From the NCBI GenBank assembly GCA_030549495.1, contig JAUIRK010000343.1:1-64000 (forward strand): a stretch of 64,000 nt of DNA, in the 5' to 3' direction. How positions within the stretch are numbered: position 1 is the first letter of the stretch; the number at the start of each line of letters is the position of its first letter. The stretch is from Nectonema munidae. Its lineage: Eukaryota; Nematomorpha; Nectonematoida; Nectonematidae. Of the stretch, positions 11,601-21,338 are shown piece after piece. The translations under genes were made by a program, and so were the position numbers. The notes under the pieces were generated by a model. That model saw nothing but the letters and a program-made list of their open reading frames with translations. It made no database searches and had not been told where the DNA came from.

Positions 11601-13297
11601 TATCTTGAAAATTTTTATCTAAATAAGTTAAACTCACCTTAAAGATTGATCTTTTGGTTTGTAGATTTTTTTTTATAAAATTTCAGAAATTTGTTTCAAT
11701 GTTTAGTGTGAACACGATTGTGTTCAAGTGGTCGGATGAGGGTTAAAGAATTTCAATATTTTTCAGTAGAGTATAAAAAAAATTAGACTAAAAGTAAAAT
11801 AGATGAGATATTAAAAAAGTTCTTCTTTATAAACTTTATTGAATTATGAATAAAAGAAATGAAAATATTTTAATGACAATAAAAATACATTTTAGGAGAT
11901 ACAAATCATTGAAATTTAGATTTAGTTCTTATGAAGTTTCTCCAAAACTTAAAAAAATAATATAGATATAAATGCAATCACTGATAACATGTAGTCATGT
12001 ACATATAAAAGGATTATTATAATTACCTCTCAAAACTCAATTTTGAAATTTAAATCCTTTTTAAAAAATTTATAAGTAAGAAGTTTTAACACTACGAGGA
12101 ACAATTTTAAATTGAAAAAATTACTGTATTCTTTCTAATAAATGGCAGAAGGATATATATATATATTGAAAAGAGTCTGTTTTTGAAAGAAACAAGTAGT
12201 GTGATATTATTATGAGAATAGAAAAAATATGATGGATCCCATTTAATTCAGAGAAAGATCATTAAATTTAAATACTAACGGAAACATTAGAGACTGGAGT
12301 GGTTTAAGATTACGAAAATAAATAAATTATCAAAAAGTTCATAAAAATACGAGTAATTTTTTTAAATACCTATATAAATGATTAAAATGAAAGAAATTGC
12401 TTAAAAAGAGTGAAATATGTTTTTTATAATCATTATAATTGAAAAATAATGTATTTTAATATTGTTCGCGTATTTTATCACTACCCAAATTTTTCTGACA
12501 CTTAAGATAAGATAAGACTTTATTCATGTTTGAAAAATGAAGTGAACTAAACTTTCGTTTATGTGTTCACATGGGAAAAAAATCCCTCATCCGTTCAGCG
12601 GAGAAGTATAAATGAGTTGAAATAAGAAGCATGAAAGGATGATAGACTCAAAAAAACCCATAATAAACAAAATCAAAAATAAAATAAAAACAGAATAATT
12701 TCAAGTTAGATACACACAGTCATAAAACATCATTTGATAGTTAAATTCCATTCTTCAAGCAAAGGAAGCATATCTGGATGTAGAAGAGTTGATGAGTGGA
12801 TATATGAAGAAAAAAAAAGCGGCGAGATTCTAAAAAAAAATACAAAGAAGAGGAAGCAAAAGAAAATCCAAAAATATTTAAAAAAAAAAATGTTTCAAAT
12901 GAAATCAGCATAAGAAGGAAAAGAACTAACGAAACATGTGTAGTTTATATTTTTTTTTGAAGCTTTTAATATTTCTTAAATACCTAATATGTAAAGGAAT
13001 GGAGTTCCATACGGCAATAGATTTTTTAAAAAAATGTTTATTAAAAGAAGTATATTTATAACGTTTATTACGTAAATTATTATTTGAGCGTAAATTATAT
13101 TGATAAAAATGATTATTTTTTATATAATAAATATTGAAAATATTTTTACTATTAATTACTTTATAAACAAAAATACCTAATTGAAACTTACTAATTTCTC
13201 CTAGAGTAAGTATGTTATGATTAAACACAACACTATTATGGTTTTTATAATCAATAAATTTAAAGGCACGTCTTTGTTTATTTTGTAAAATGTTAAA
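11601..13297. repeat. Tandem segmental duplication, distal unit (1,697 bp)
   Basis: Second copy of 9935-11600. The LINE continues beyond its right edge to about 13562, so this is the original locus and the proximal unit is the added copy. Very recent origin or a haplotype/assembly duplication would both explain the near identity. Confidence 0.88.
12240..12504 (-). mobile_element. Tigger 3' coding end and tail, reverse orientation
   Basis: On the minus strand this reads GGTAGTGATAAAATACGCG, CAATATTAA and then a tail through TTTAATCATTTATATAGG. It aligns to 2041-2260 (coding end NKIREQY-stop and 3' tail of the Tigger relic). The LINE 3' end at 12505 joins it inside the last transposase codons, showing that the LINE inserted into a Tigger copy. 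A second copy at about 10575-10838 results from the tandem duplication. Confidence 0.75.
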
Positions 13298-13562
13298 TTT
13301 TGAAATACTACATAAACACCAAATAAAGTTACAATATAAAATTTTAGAATGAAATAGAGAATAATACAAAACAATCCTAGTTTGAAGGTTCAAAAAATAA
13401 CGAATTTTAAACATAAGACCTAAAGCGATAGATACATTCTTAATTACATTGTCATACTGTAAGTTGAAATTCAATTTGGAATCAAGAAATACACCTAAAT
13501 ATTTATAACATGAAGATTGAGTTAATAAGTTACCACAGATCTGTAGTGGAAGAAACACTGAT
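12505..13562 (-). mobile_element. LINE ORF2 C-terminus and 3' UTR (5'-truncated)
   Basis: The minus-strand frame 12926-13558 (210 residues) is the part after the reverse transcriptase palm in Jockey/CR1-like LINEs. It has SYKYLGVFLDSKLNFNLQY, a helix-rich stretch with YYSLFHSKILYCNFIWCLCS, and a basic end with AVWNSIPLHIR. A 3' UTR of about 420 bases follows, with AATAAA close to the end and a short (TCTTA)n tail at 12505-12520, typical of such LINEs. The reverse transcriptase catalytic motifs lie beyond the truncation point and are absent. The first ATG of the frame is not a real start. Confidence 0.85.
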
Positions 13563-13662
13563 TTTTTAATACTAAAACTATATGATTAAAATTTATGAAA
13601 ATTAAAAGAGTGAACTATTATTTTATGATCATTGATAATTCAAAAATGTATTTTAAATTGAT
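13563..13662 (-). repeat. Diverged second copy of the Tigger tail
   Basis: This stretch aligns, with many changes, to 12405-12490 in the same orientation (blocks TTTAATCATAT, AAAATACATT, GATCATAAAAT on the minus strand). It may be an older Tigger fragment beside the LINE, or part of the plus-strand copy that follows. Confidence 0.45.
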
Positions 13663-14221
13663 CGTATATTGAACTACCTTTATTTTGATACTTTATCAGT
13701 TAATGAATTCATTTCAATAGATGACCAAGTTCAAACTTGTGAAGCAATTGATCAATATTTTGAAAAAAGAGTAGATATTAAAAACCAAAGTTCAGATGAT
13801 TCACAACCTGAAGAAAAAATGGGTAATGATAACGAATCTGAATCCTCAATCAAAAGTTTTAGTAGCGCTTTAAAAAGTGTTTTTAATCTTCAATCGTTTT
13901 GTCTTGAAAAAATTTAGGAAAAGTGTATAATTTGCTTTGCAAAGTTAAAACAAGTTTAGAAGAGAAAGAAAGTAGTGAACAATTTCAAAAACAAACTAAT
14001 ATTTTAATCTTTTTTGAAAAAAAATTAATAAAATAATTTTACTTTTAATAAAAGCTTTTTTTAAATCATTTCTGCTTCAAATTTGTTTTGAGTATTTGAC
14101 TTCAAACTATTTTTTGTTCAATATTATTGGTATTATTAATAATCTTGATATTGGGGACAACCTTGATAAGTGGGACAAACATAATGGTACGATGTCTGTC
14201 CTTCAAATAAAGGTTCTACTG
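13663..14221 (+). pseudogene. Tigger/pogo transposase C-terminus with 3' terminal inverted repeat
   Basis: The frame at 13669-13917 (82 residues) has the acidic C-terminal tail of Tigger transposases, with FISIDDQVQTCEAIDQYFEK. After a frame change near 13917 the reading continues to QKQTNILIFFEKK-LIK-stop at about 14034, the usual tail ending of the family. The element terminus lies at 14205-14221; in reverse complement it reads CAGTAGAACCTTTATTTGAA, the CAGTAGAACC type of Tigger end, followed by a TA. The upstream catalytic part is missing here. Confidence 0.75.
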
Positions 14222-14223
14222 TA

Positions 14224-14504
14224 TTGAACTTTTCTCAGTTGAAAAGATCTAAAAACTGTTTTCAGCGATTTTATTACATTTTTCTTCTGATTTCGTCCAA
14301 ATCTTGCATTTTGGTTTAAATATCTTTGAAATTCAAAGATATTATCTATATTATAATTATAGATTTTATAATAAAATCTATTTTATATTGATATTTAAAC
14401 TTTAAATGCATTAAAGATTTGGACGAAATCAGAAGAAAAATGTAATAAAATCGCTGAAAAAACAGTTTTTAGATCTTAACTTTTCAACTGAGAAAAATTC
14501 AATA
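14224..14504. repeat. Long hairpin, MITE-like, beside the Tigger end
   Basis: The left arm (about 14224-14331) and right arm (about 14387-14504) are near-perfect reverse complements over some 105 bases, for example GAAAAGATCTAAAAACTG against CAGTTTTTAGATCTTAACTTTTC. Both outer edges carry TA, as expected for a TA-targeting MITE. It shares its left TA with the Tigger terminus. No coding capacity. Confidence 0.8.
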
Positions 14505-14810
14505 TTTTTTTTATATTTGGATCTCTAGAAGCATTTTCAATTTTTTAGACATTAAAACAAGTTTTTATATCCTTTCAAATAGTTGTCGGCATGTAAATTG
14601 ATGTGTTGGAATGTTTTAGTCATGCCCTGTAATAGTGTTTGTTTTTTTTAAATCAAAATTCTTTTACAAAACGGGTGGGATTTTTACCCAAAGATATCCA
14701 AATTCACCCAAATATATCAAAACAAATTTAAATATACACAGAATAAGTTAAATATACATAGAAGAAGAATAAATATCATAAAACTAAAATAAATTATTAA
14801 TTTGAAATTG
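14505..14810. other. AT-rich, no gene seen
   Basis: Non-coding AT-rich sequence with short imperfect repeats of AAATATACACAGAAT type at 14735-14775. Nothing else is recognised. Confidence 0.45.
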
Positions 14811-14823
14811 AATTATAAAAAAT

Positions 14824-14944
14824 ATGGGCTGGTGGGCTGATAGGTAGAGGCGTCGCCTACGGATCCAAAACTTATTATAAAAAGTTCATTAGTGCAGATA
14901 TGAAAGTTTCTACTTCCCTTGCATGAAACAACTTGTCAAAAAAA
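14824..14944 (+). repeat. SINE family A with 13-bp target duplication
   Basis: It has the same head (GGGCTGATAGGTAGAGGCGTC) and body (GATATGAAAGTTTCTACTTC..GCATGAAACAACTTGTC) as the copy at position 1. About 29 bases including the B box are missing between GGATCCAAA and ACTTAT. It ends in an A run and is flanked by identical 13-bp direct repeats AATTATAAAAAAT (14811-14823 and 14945-14957), the mark of LINE-driven insertion. The lost B box would disable its promoter. Confidence 0.88.
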
Positions 14945-15137
14945 AATTATAAAAAATAAAAAAATAATTAATTTTTATTTGGTTGGTTGTCACGTAAGGC
15001 TATATACTCGCATTATGCTTGAGATTCACAGATTTTGTTATTTTGTTTTTAAAAGTCGGGAGCCTTTGGGATTGGACCCCTGAACTTCAACTGTTTAGAC
15101 TTTAATTTTTTTTTAATTTTTCTTTTTAGTTTTTAAA

Positions 15138-15366
15138 ATGGCCAAAAGAGAAAAAAAGCAGGTGAATAATTTTTATAGAAATCTGTTAATTTAATAATAT
15201 CTATTTCCATTTATAGATTAAGCATAAAATTAAACACGCATTTTTAAAAAATAAATTTATTCCTAAATCAAAAATTTTTGACATTGAGAAGTTTGGCATA
15301 CCTTTCCGAAAAGATGAATTGGAGAATATTGAACTTACAACATCTATTAATGTAATTATTTTATAA
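15138..15366 (+). CDS. Candidate small two-exon gene, unknown
   Basis: Exon 1 (15138-15161) encodes MAKREKKQ and ends at a GTGAAT donor. A 55-base intron ends in a pyrimidine-rich TTCCATTTATAG acceptor. Exon 2 (15217-15366) continues in phase to a stop, giving a lysine-rich protein of 57 residues with IPKSKIFDIEKFGIPFRKDE. The start lies just after another pyrimidine-rich AG (15121-15129), so 15138 might be inside a longer exon. I recognise no family. The lysine-rich start recalls small nucleolar or ribosome-assembly proteins, but that is only an impression. AT-rich sequence yields such patterns by chance, so confidence is low. Confidence 0.28.
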
Positions 15367-15526
15367 TTTATATCTTTAGATTCTAATACTCCTTTAGAAA
15401 ACCTAGAAATACTTGTAAACAATCTGAATAATTATATTTTGCACTATTAAATTAATATTAATATTAATAACACATACTAAAATTTAGGAATTCATGATCA
15501 GAAGGAATGGGTTATAGGGGCCTAGC

Positions 15527-15915
15527 CAGTGGGGGCTGATTTAAGGATTTATACAATTTAAAGTTTGTAGCATATTTTCTTCTAAAAATGTTTGTTTTTT
15601 ATTTTAAAAGGGCCAAATTAAATTTACGGCTTTATATCTCCCAATTCATTATCCCGAGTCCTAAATATATTTTCTAATAATTTACTTTACTAACTGAATA
15701 TATATATTGGTAGAATAAGATTTTTTTAGTCATTCCTTATTTTACTAATCTAGCTTGGTAAAATTTCGTTGCTAAAAATTTAATTTTAAGTCACAATACA
15801 TATCAGAATCAATCCACACAAACAGTTCATTTGTTATGAACCAGGTTTGCTGACCATTAGTTAGTTGAGAGGCTTAATCTTTTAGCAGTACTTTGTTGTT
15901 TTGGCCCCGCCACTG
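15527..15915. mobile_element. MITE, probable hAT type (family shared with 22150-22560)
   Basis: The ends read CAGTGGGGGC and GGCCCCGCCACTG, an inverted pair of hAT character. The interior aligns to 22150-22560 over about 350 bases (TTTCGTTGCTAAAAATTT, TGAACCAGG..TTG..GACCATTAGT, GAGAGGCT). I see no matching 8-bp duplication at the flanks. Confidence 0.6.
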
Positions 15916-15974
15916 ATTTTTTTCCAATTTAAAATCACTTATTCCATAAACTTGACAATGAAGAGAAATGCATC

Positions 15975-16500
15975 ATTTATCTACAAAAGGTTGGAATCGT
16001 GCAGTTGAAGCGAAAATGTGCAAATGGACACTCAATGAAGTTAGTTTTTGGAGGAGGAAAGAAGAATCGTTGGCGTTGTAATAAAAGGGGCTGTAGAAAA
16101 GAGAAAGTACGAACAAATAATTGCTTGCTGCTTTATGGCTGTCTTTTATAATTCTCTTCATTTATTCATGGGCGTATGAACTCTGACTTCAATAAAATAT
16201 TGCGAGAGAGAACTTGGAATTAATAGAAACACAGCGGTTGACTAGAAGTATCGATATACCAACATCTGACAGTAAATCACAGTCAAAATTTTGTGGATCC
16301 TGACAGTTGAGCACATACCCAACATATTGAACGACTTTGACGTTCTGCAAAGGTCAGAAACAAGAGGCAATGTGGGACTGATCGAGAGATGCTAAAAAAG
16401 TTTCTTTGGCGTCACTCATCTTCAATTACATTTGGTAATAATATATTTAATACAATTCTTAATGTTATGGCTGCATTTTATCCACCCACAGATTAAAATT
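15975..16500 (+). pseudogene. Merlin / ISXO2-like (IS1595-type DDE) transposase relic
   Basis: The 5' part translates to a zinc-ribbon-like block with CANGHSMKLVFGGGKKNRWR and then C-NKRGC, as at the start of Merlin and IS1595-type transposases. The 3' part (about 16280-16495) gives SQNFVDPDS, AHTQHIERL and RSAKVRNKRQCGTDREMLKK. That is followed by FLWRHSS and NTILNVMAAFYPP-TD-stop, which is the H-T-Q-x-IE catalytic block and conserved tail of DDE_Tnp_IS1595. In-frame stops replace residues on both sides of the HTQ block and the middle of the protein is missing, so it is dead. Merlin elements are known in animals, so bacterial contamination is not required. Confidence 0.78.
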
Positions 16501-16689
16501 TTTTTTTAGTTCTTTTTGTTTTCAATATACTTTTGTTGAAAAATTTTCTTGATTTAATAAATTTATGTTATTCAGTACATTTTTTAATTACATTTAGGTG
16601 GCGGAACCAAAACAGGAAAGTACCCTTTTAGTTTCTAACCAATATTAATAATAACTCCAAGAATATTAATTAAATTTTAAACAAAATAT

Positions 16690-17250
16690 ATTTTTTTATA
16701 TCAAATCTACCATTCCAATTTCATTTCTCAGCTCAGTTTTAGCAACTATCATTTGGAAATGTCTAAAAGTATTTGCAGTTTACGTCTGAGAAATTGTTTT
16801 CAAAAACATTTATACACATTTTAAATAAAATATTTTTTTTAAATAAATTGAACATGCAGATTTTTATTTCTTGACTCATTTTTTGCAATTAGAGTGTGAA
16901 AATTTGAATCATATTTATGGTTGACTGCAAAAATTATTTCCTAGAATATTCTCAATATGATTTTATTTATATATTCTCAATAAAATATATTTTTTATACT
17001 AGATCTCCATGCTGATTTCATTTTTGGACTCAGTTTTCGTAATTAGAATGTGAAAATGTCAATTAAATATGATAGTTTCGCCTGAAAATGTTCCTTAAAA
17101 ACATTTATTCACATTTTAAGCAAATTTTTTTAACTAAATTGACCATGCTGATACCATTTTTTGGCTAAGTTTTTATCATTACTGTGAAAAATGTGTCAAA
17201 GTACAAATAGAATTAGCAATGTATTCCTGAAAATTATCTCATAAATACTT
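16690..17250 (+). repeat. Satellite B array, diverged (about 150-bp monomer, four units)
   Basis: Repeats of the blocks CATGCTGATTTCATTTTTGG, ACTCAGTTTT, GTGAAAATG and AAAACATTTATTCACATTTTA recur at about 150-base steps. They align to the array at 29540-30960 and to 34665-34905. Confidence 0.8.
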
Positions 17251-17437
17251 CCATAGAACGAATTTATCACAGTACCATTCATCATATGAAAGTACACACA
17301 AAAGTATAAGATTTAAGTGTTAAACGATAAAGGAGAAACGAATGGGGGTACAAATGAGCCCTAGCCAAGGAAGAAGCGAGAAACAACACTCTACCAATGA
17401 TCCTATGTTTCGAACGAAGCGAGAAACGACCACGGGA
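17251..17437 (+). mobile_element. Possible Helitron-like 3' terminus
   Basis: The satellite B array is followed by a less AT-rich block with GAAGCGAGAAAC repeated (about 17371 and 17417), ending CACGGGACCGGCTAG then T. Helitrons end in CTAG/CTRR next to T without target duplication. I see only a weak hairpin and no matching TC start, so this is a suggestion. Confidence 0.3.
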
Positions 17438-17789
17438 CCGGCTAGTATAAATATATTTTTTATTTTTAGATGTTTCTCGTTTCTTCTATGTTGATTAATT
17501 GCTCTTTTGCAAAATCTTTGCTATGTAGTGAAAACCTTCATATAGAAAAGAGATTTTTTTTGCGAAACTTAAAAGTAAGTCTTTGATTTTGATAAAGTTA
17601 TATATATATAATGTGCAATTTATTGCATTTAGATTTTATTAAAGAATATATTCTGATTGGCGAATAAATCTTTACTGTTTGATATAGCAAAATAGTTAGT
17701 TGGTATTTACTTTCATTGATATCTTCCTACTCATCCTTATGATAAAATAATTTTTGCAATATTTTATTAATAAATTTTTTTGTAAATAT
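17438..17789. other. AT-rich spacer, no gene seen
   Basis: Non-coding spacer between the possible Helitron end and the 3' end of the SLC28 pseudogene. Nothing recognised. Confidence 0.45.
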
Positions 17790-19175
17790 TTCATGATAAC
17801 TTTTTTAAATTTATTCCTGGCATTACATCCCAGGGAATAATAATCTCCCATATTTCTTTGACAAGATTTATAAAGTCTGAGTAAGCGATGAATTCATTTA
17901 TCACGATCTTTGTTCCCATCAAATTGCCTAGAGCGAGATAATCCTTCCACTCAACCCCCATTATGAAAGCCAACGGCATAAACATTCTTCCCAAATTTCG
18001 CGGTGTCCACTGAAGGCAAAGAACCAGGAAATGCTGGCATCCAGAAATGCTCGTATCGCTATGAACACAATGAGATTGCAAGCCACACACGCCGCCAATG
18101 ATATTGCGTTAACCGCTCCAGATGAAACTGCGTCAATTATGTTGTAGTTTTAATCTTGGTGTGTTTTGACTTCTCTGTTTCAGGGTAGAAGAGTTTTGAT
18201 ACGGCCAAAGAAGCTGGAGCTTCTTTTTATTTTTTTAGAGATGCGGGTATCCCAAACGAAATATATTATGGCATGAAGTTCACTCTCCGTCAAATCCTTT
18301 GACAGTGGCCGGATTAGCAATGGTGCTTCTGTCATTCTAAGAAAAATGTTAACAGCAGAGCAAATAGTTTTGGATGGTGAAGTTTTCAAAGAATACTCCA
18401 TGATTTTGCCAATGAAAATGGTAACCTTTTGTATTATCCCGAGGTAATACAGAACAGAGATGGTGGAGCTGAAGAAAAATATTACAGGAATAACCTTAAA
18501 TGCAAAGAAGTGATCCTCATAACAAAAATTTAGAGCCTTCATTGGTGAACTCAAAAAAAAAGCTTGGCTTTCTCTCCCATGTACTCGAATATGAACAAGC
18601 CGATGAAGGTTCGCGGAACGAAGTAGCCGAGCAGTAGTTGAAGAGCCAGGCCCCAAAGAACGGGACGCCATCTCACTTTTAGAGGATTTTTTGAGAAGAT
18701 CCACGCTAAAAGTATGTATCCACAAAGTCCCAAAGCTGAACGAAACCGCGTTTTATCCTTCATGGCATCAAAGAATTCCTAGTACCTTACTAAACTTTTC
18801 GAGCTTTTTCCTTTGCCTTTAGCAAATTTTTTAACTAACTTAAAAAAGTAGGGTGAGAAGAGGTTAATCAGGGCCAAAGAGTAGCCAACCAATGTCAAGT
18901 AAAGGACTTCTTTGGACTCTGAGAAATTGTATATTGCACAGTAGATGACGTAAGCTGTGAAAAGCGCATTGAGCATAACTATTAATGAGTATAAAATATT
19001 CTTTGTTCTTTCCGTGATTAACTTTTCGTAGAGTTTAGAGTAAGAAGTTGAGTCTGTTGAGCATTTGTGAGATTCCTATTGTTTTTACTACTGGATTTTC
19101 TTGTAGATTATGATTTGGTTGTAGATCTTTTTCTTCTTGGTTCTTCATCACAATATCTTCCCTATTTGGCATCAT
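17790..19175 (-). pseudogene. Concentrative nucleoside transporter (SLC28/CNT) pseudogene
   Basis: SLC28 proteins import nucleosides with Na+ or H+ through the plasma membrane. In order on the minus strand I see a polar N-terminal tail (near 19175), a first membrane region (18779-18976, VIYCAIYNFSESKEVLYLTL) and WRPVLWGLALQLLLGYFVPR (within 18551-18763). Next comes FKVIPVIFFFSSTISVLYYL with NIFLRMTEAPLLIRP (within 18180-18725), where the family has NIFxGxTEAPLLIRP. Then follow KLFYPETEKSK, DAVSSGAVNAISLAACVACN, and finally MPLAFIMGVEW with INEFIAYSDF (17791-18090). Frame changes lie near 18550 (beside a run of nine A), 18180, 18000 and 19050, a stop lies at 18779, and about 40 residues after HAI (the FATIAG-type gating region) are lost. 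No introns are evident. The last transmembrane helices are absent. This is either a real pseudogene or partly indel error. Confidence 0.85.
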
Positions 19176-19379
19176 CTTGTCCAAGAATTTGAAAAGTTTG
19201 TATCTTTAATTTCCTCGGAGAAATCTTTTCAACCACCGAGAAAGAGGTTCTGGATCCACCCCTGTTTTTTGTTATTGCTGTTTTAATTTTTATTATTATT
19301 AGCCTTGCTCTATAGAATGTATTACGAGAACATTGAATAATTCCTTAAAATACTCGCAGTTCAAGGCGTGCATGTAAGC

Positions 19380-19654
19380 CAGGGGTTGGCAAAGTGGTCG
19401 ATAACAGATCTTTAGGGGTCGATAGGATAGATAAACTTACCAAATTGTGCTATGCTTTTTTTACTTTATAGTAGTAATAAATCTCCTTTTAAAACATATC
19501 TTAGAACATTGTATAGTATGAGATATATGAAAGATTTTTGGTTTGTATTTTTCTTAATTGAATGTTTTTATGAAACATTTCTATATGGGGTGGGGGTCGA
19601 TGTGAAGACATGTTCTATGAAGGGGTTGACGGGTAAAATGTTTGCCGATCCCTG
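19380..19654. mobile_element. hAT (Charlie-like) MITE, 275 bp, with perfect 8-bp duplication
   Basis: The ends are CAGGGGTTGGCAAA and TTTGCCGATCCCTG, an inverted pair. Both flanks are ATGTAAGC (19372-19379 and 19655-19662). The open frame at 19452-19655 inside is not a transposase. It lies just upstream of the SLC28 pseudogene. Confidence 0.88.
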
Positions 19655-19662
19655 ATGTAAGC

Positions 19663-20402
19663 AAAGAATAAAAAGATATTGCCCCTATATTATAATAAAG
19701 TCTAGAAAGATATATCGTGAACTTATTCTGGATCCAGCGGCTCGACTTTGTGGTGAGGGGTGTACATTTCGTTAGTCTTAATTTTATTACATTGTAATAT
19801 CTAAACGAGTTACCATTAGCGCCCATGAGTTAGATTCAAGGTTTCAGAGGGAAAACATCCAATTGTGACTCTTCAAACTTACAAAAATTCCACTCTGATT
19901 ACTTAAAACTTAATAAATTTAACGCCAATTCTTCACTTCTGACTTCGACTGAAAAAAGGACTCTCAATATGTTTACAAATAAAGTATTTTTTTAATTATT
20001 TAAGGCCGACTCCTATCCGTTTAATATTTACGGACTGCGCAATGGCAATAGGATTCTTTAGATTTTTCACTCTTAAGGCCGTATATTCTTACCCTTTCCA
20101 TTGGTGGACATAAGCGGTGAAAAGTATGCCCTATAGATCTTTAAAAAATGACATGCATTGATAAAAAAAATCATGTGATCTATTTATAAATATTCTTTCA
20201 CATAATTTTATTTTGATGTCTCATTTACTATAACTTAAATATAATTACATTCTTAAAAAGTTATTTATTTTTCATGTTTAATAAAATTTAATATGTATAT
20301 TTTATCTTTCTCAAATACATTTATATAAAAATAAACAATTAAATATATTTCAAATAAAGTATAATTTTACTAAATAAAATTAAAACTTAGTAGAAAACTA
20401 AA
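19663..20402. other. Intergenic, downstream of the mitochondrial carrier
   Basis: No gene seen. Includes a less AT-rich part (about 19990-20120). The 20120-20402 part is AT-rich and would hold the 3' UTR of the carrier gene on the minus strand. Confidence 0.45.
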
Positions 20403-21338
20403 TTAAGAATGCAAGAAATAATTAAACAGCAAGTCAAACACTGTAAATCCAACTCCATTAGCAATAGGCCCTTTAATCCAATTCATGCTCAATCCCTTGT
20501 ACAGGCCTTTCTTCATTCCTTCTTGCTTGAAAATGTGATAAGCTGTACCAAGGATACTGGTGTAGTGTTTCTTTTCGAAAAACCAAGCTGTCTGTATTCG
20601 CCTTCTAACAATGTCTACAGGATAGGAAATGACTTGCGAGACGATGCCGGCCAAAGCACCGAAGAGAAAGCGTTGATAAGTGTAAAGATCTCCGTCTGAC
20701 AAAGTCGCGCTTTTACGCTTAAATTTCGATTTCAGGGTTTCGTTGGTGAAAAAGCCGATTCCAGAGTAGAGCCCGGATCCCAAAAGTGTGGCAGTGATGC
20801 CTTTGTACAAAGCGATGAATCCACCATGTGAATAAAGCAGCAAAGCGGTGGCGCGTAGAGTGACTCTTTCATGCTTCATGGAAACAGTCATGTTGGCTCG
20901 AAGCAAATCTAAGGGATACGTGAGAAAGGAAGCGGTGAAGCCGGCCAAGGAGCCCGCGAGAAAGCGTTTCAAAAGCACAAAGTCGCCTTTTTCTTTCCTG
21001 CATTGGATTGGTGTCGTTCTCAATAACTTTTTGTATTGTTCGTGGGCGCAGAACTGAATCGCTGCGTATGGAATGATTCGTAGCATTGTTGCTGAATTTC
21101 CTCGCCAGAGCGCAAACACCCCATCCTCCCTCGCTATCTTGGAGATGAGGCGAAAAGCTTTTAAGAAGGAAAAAGTGTAGTGTGGTGTGACTTGAAAGAT
21201 GATCTTTGCGCGGTCTAGAGGGGCTATGCTCGTCTTGGCTATTGCCCCGGCCACGCCACCAGCCAATAGAGAGGCTAGAATTTCATTCTGTAAAATTTTT
21301 TTATCTTTTAAACCTGAATCCAGGACTTGATTACTCAC
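20403..21338 (-). CDS. SLC25A42: Mitochondrial carrier, SLC25A42-like (CoA / PAP transporter)
   Basis: Full-length mitochondrial carrier of 311 residues in one exon, matching the family's roughly 300-residue, six-helix, three-repeat plan. Each repeat has the signature P-x-D/E-x-x-K/R: PLDRAKIIFQV (about residues 39-49), PLDLLRANMTV (about 141-151) and PVDIVRRRIQT (about 238-248). The stretches LWRGNSATMLRIIPYAAIQF and GLYKGLSMNWIKGPIA are typical of SLC25A42, which exchanges CoA and adenosine 3',5'-diphosphate across the inner mitochondrial membrane. The carrier family is certain; the subtype is inferred from these motifs. The start at 21338 gives a short polar tail before the first helix at about residue 20, as expected. 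Codon use is less AT-rich than the flanks, consistent with selection. The plus-strand frames here are antisense shadows. No neighbour appears functionally related. Confidence 0.92.
   Translation of the reverse strand: MSNQVLDSGLKDKKILQNEILASLLAGGVAGAIAKTSIAPLDRAKIIFQVTPHYTFSFLKAFRLISKIAREDGVFALWRGNSATMLRIIPYAAIQFCAHEQYKKLLRTTPIQCRKEKGDFVLLKRFLAGSLAGFTASFLTYPLDLLRANMTVSMKHERVTLRATALLLYSHGGFIALYKGITATLLGSGLYSGIGFFTNETLKSKFKRKSATLSDGDLYTYQRFLFGALAGIVSQVISYPVDIVRRRIQTAWFFEKKHYTSILGTAYHIFKQEGMKKGLYKGLSMNWIKGPIANGVGFTVFDLLFNYFLHS

Noticed and set aside
15527-15915. 8-bp target duplication for this MITE
   Set aside because: Flanks GGCCTAGC and ATTTTTTT do not match; the borders are therefore only approximate.
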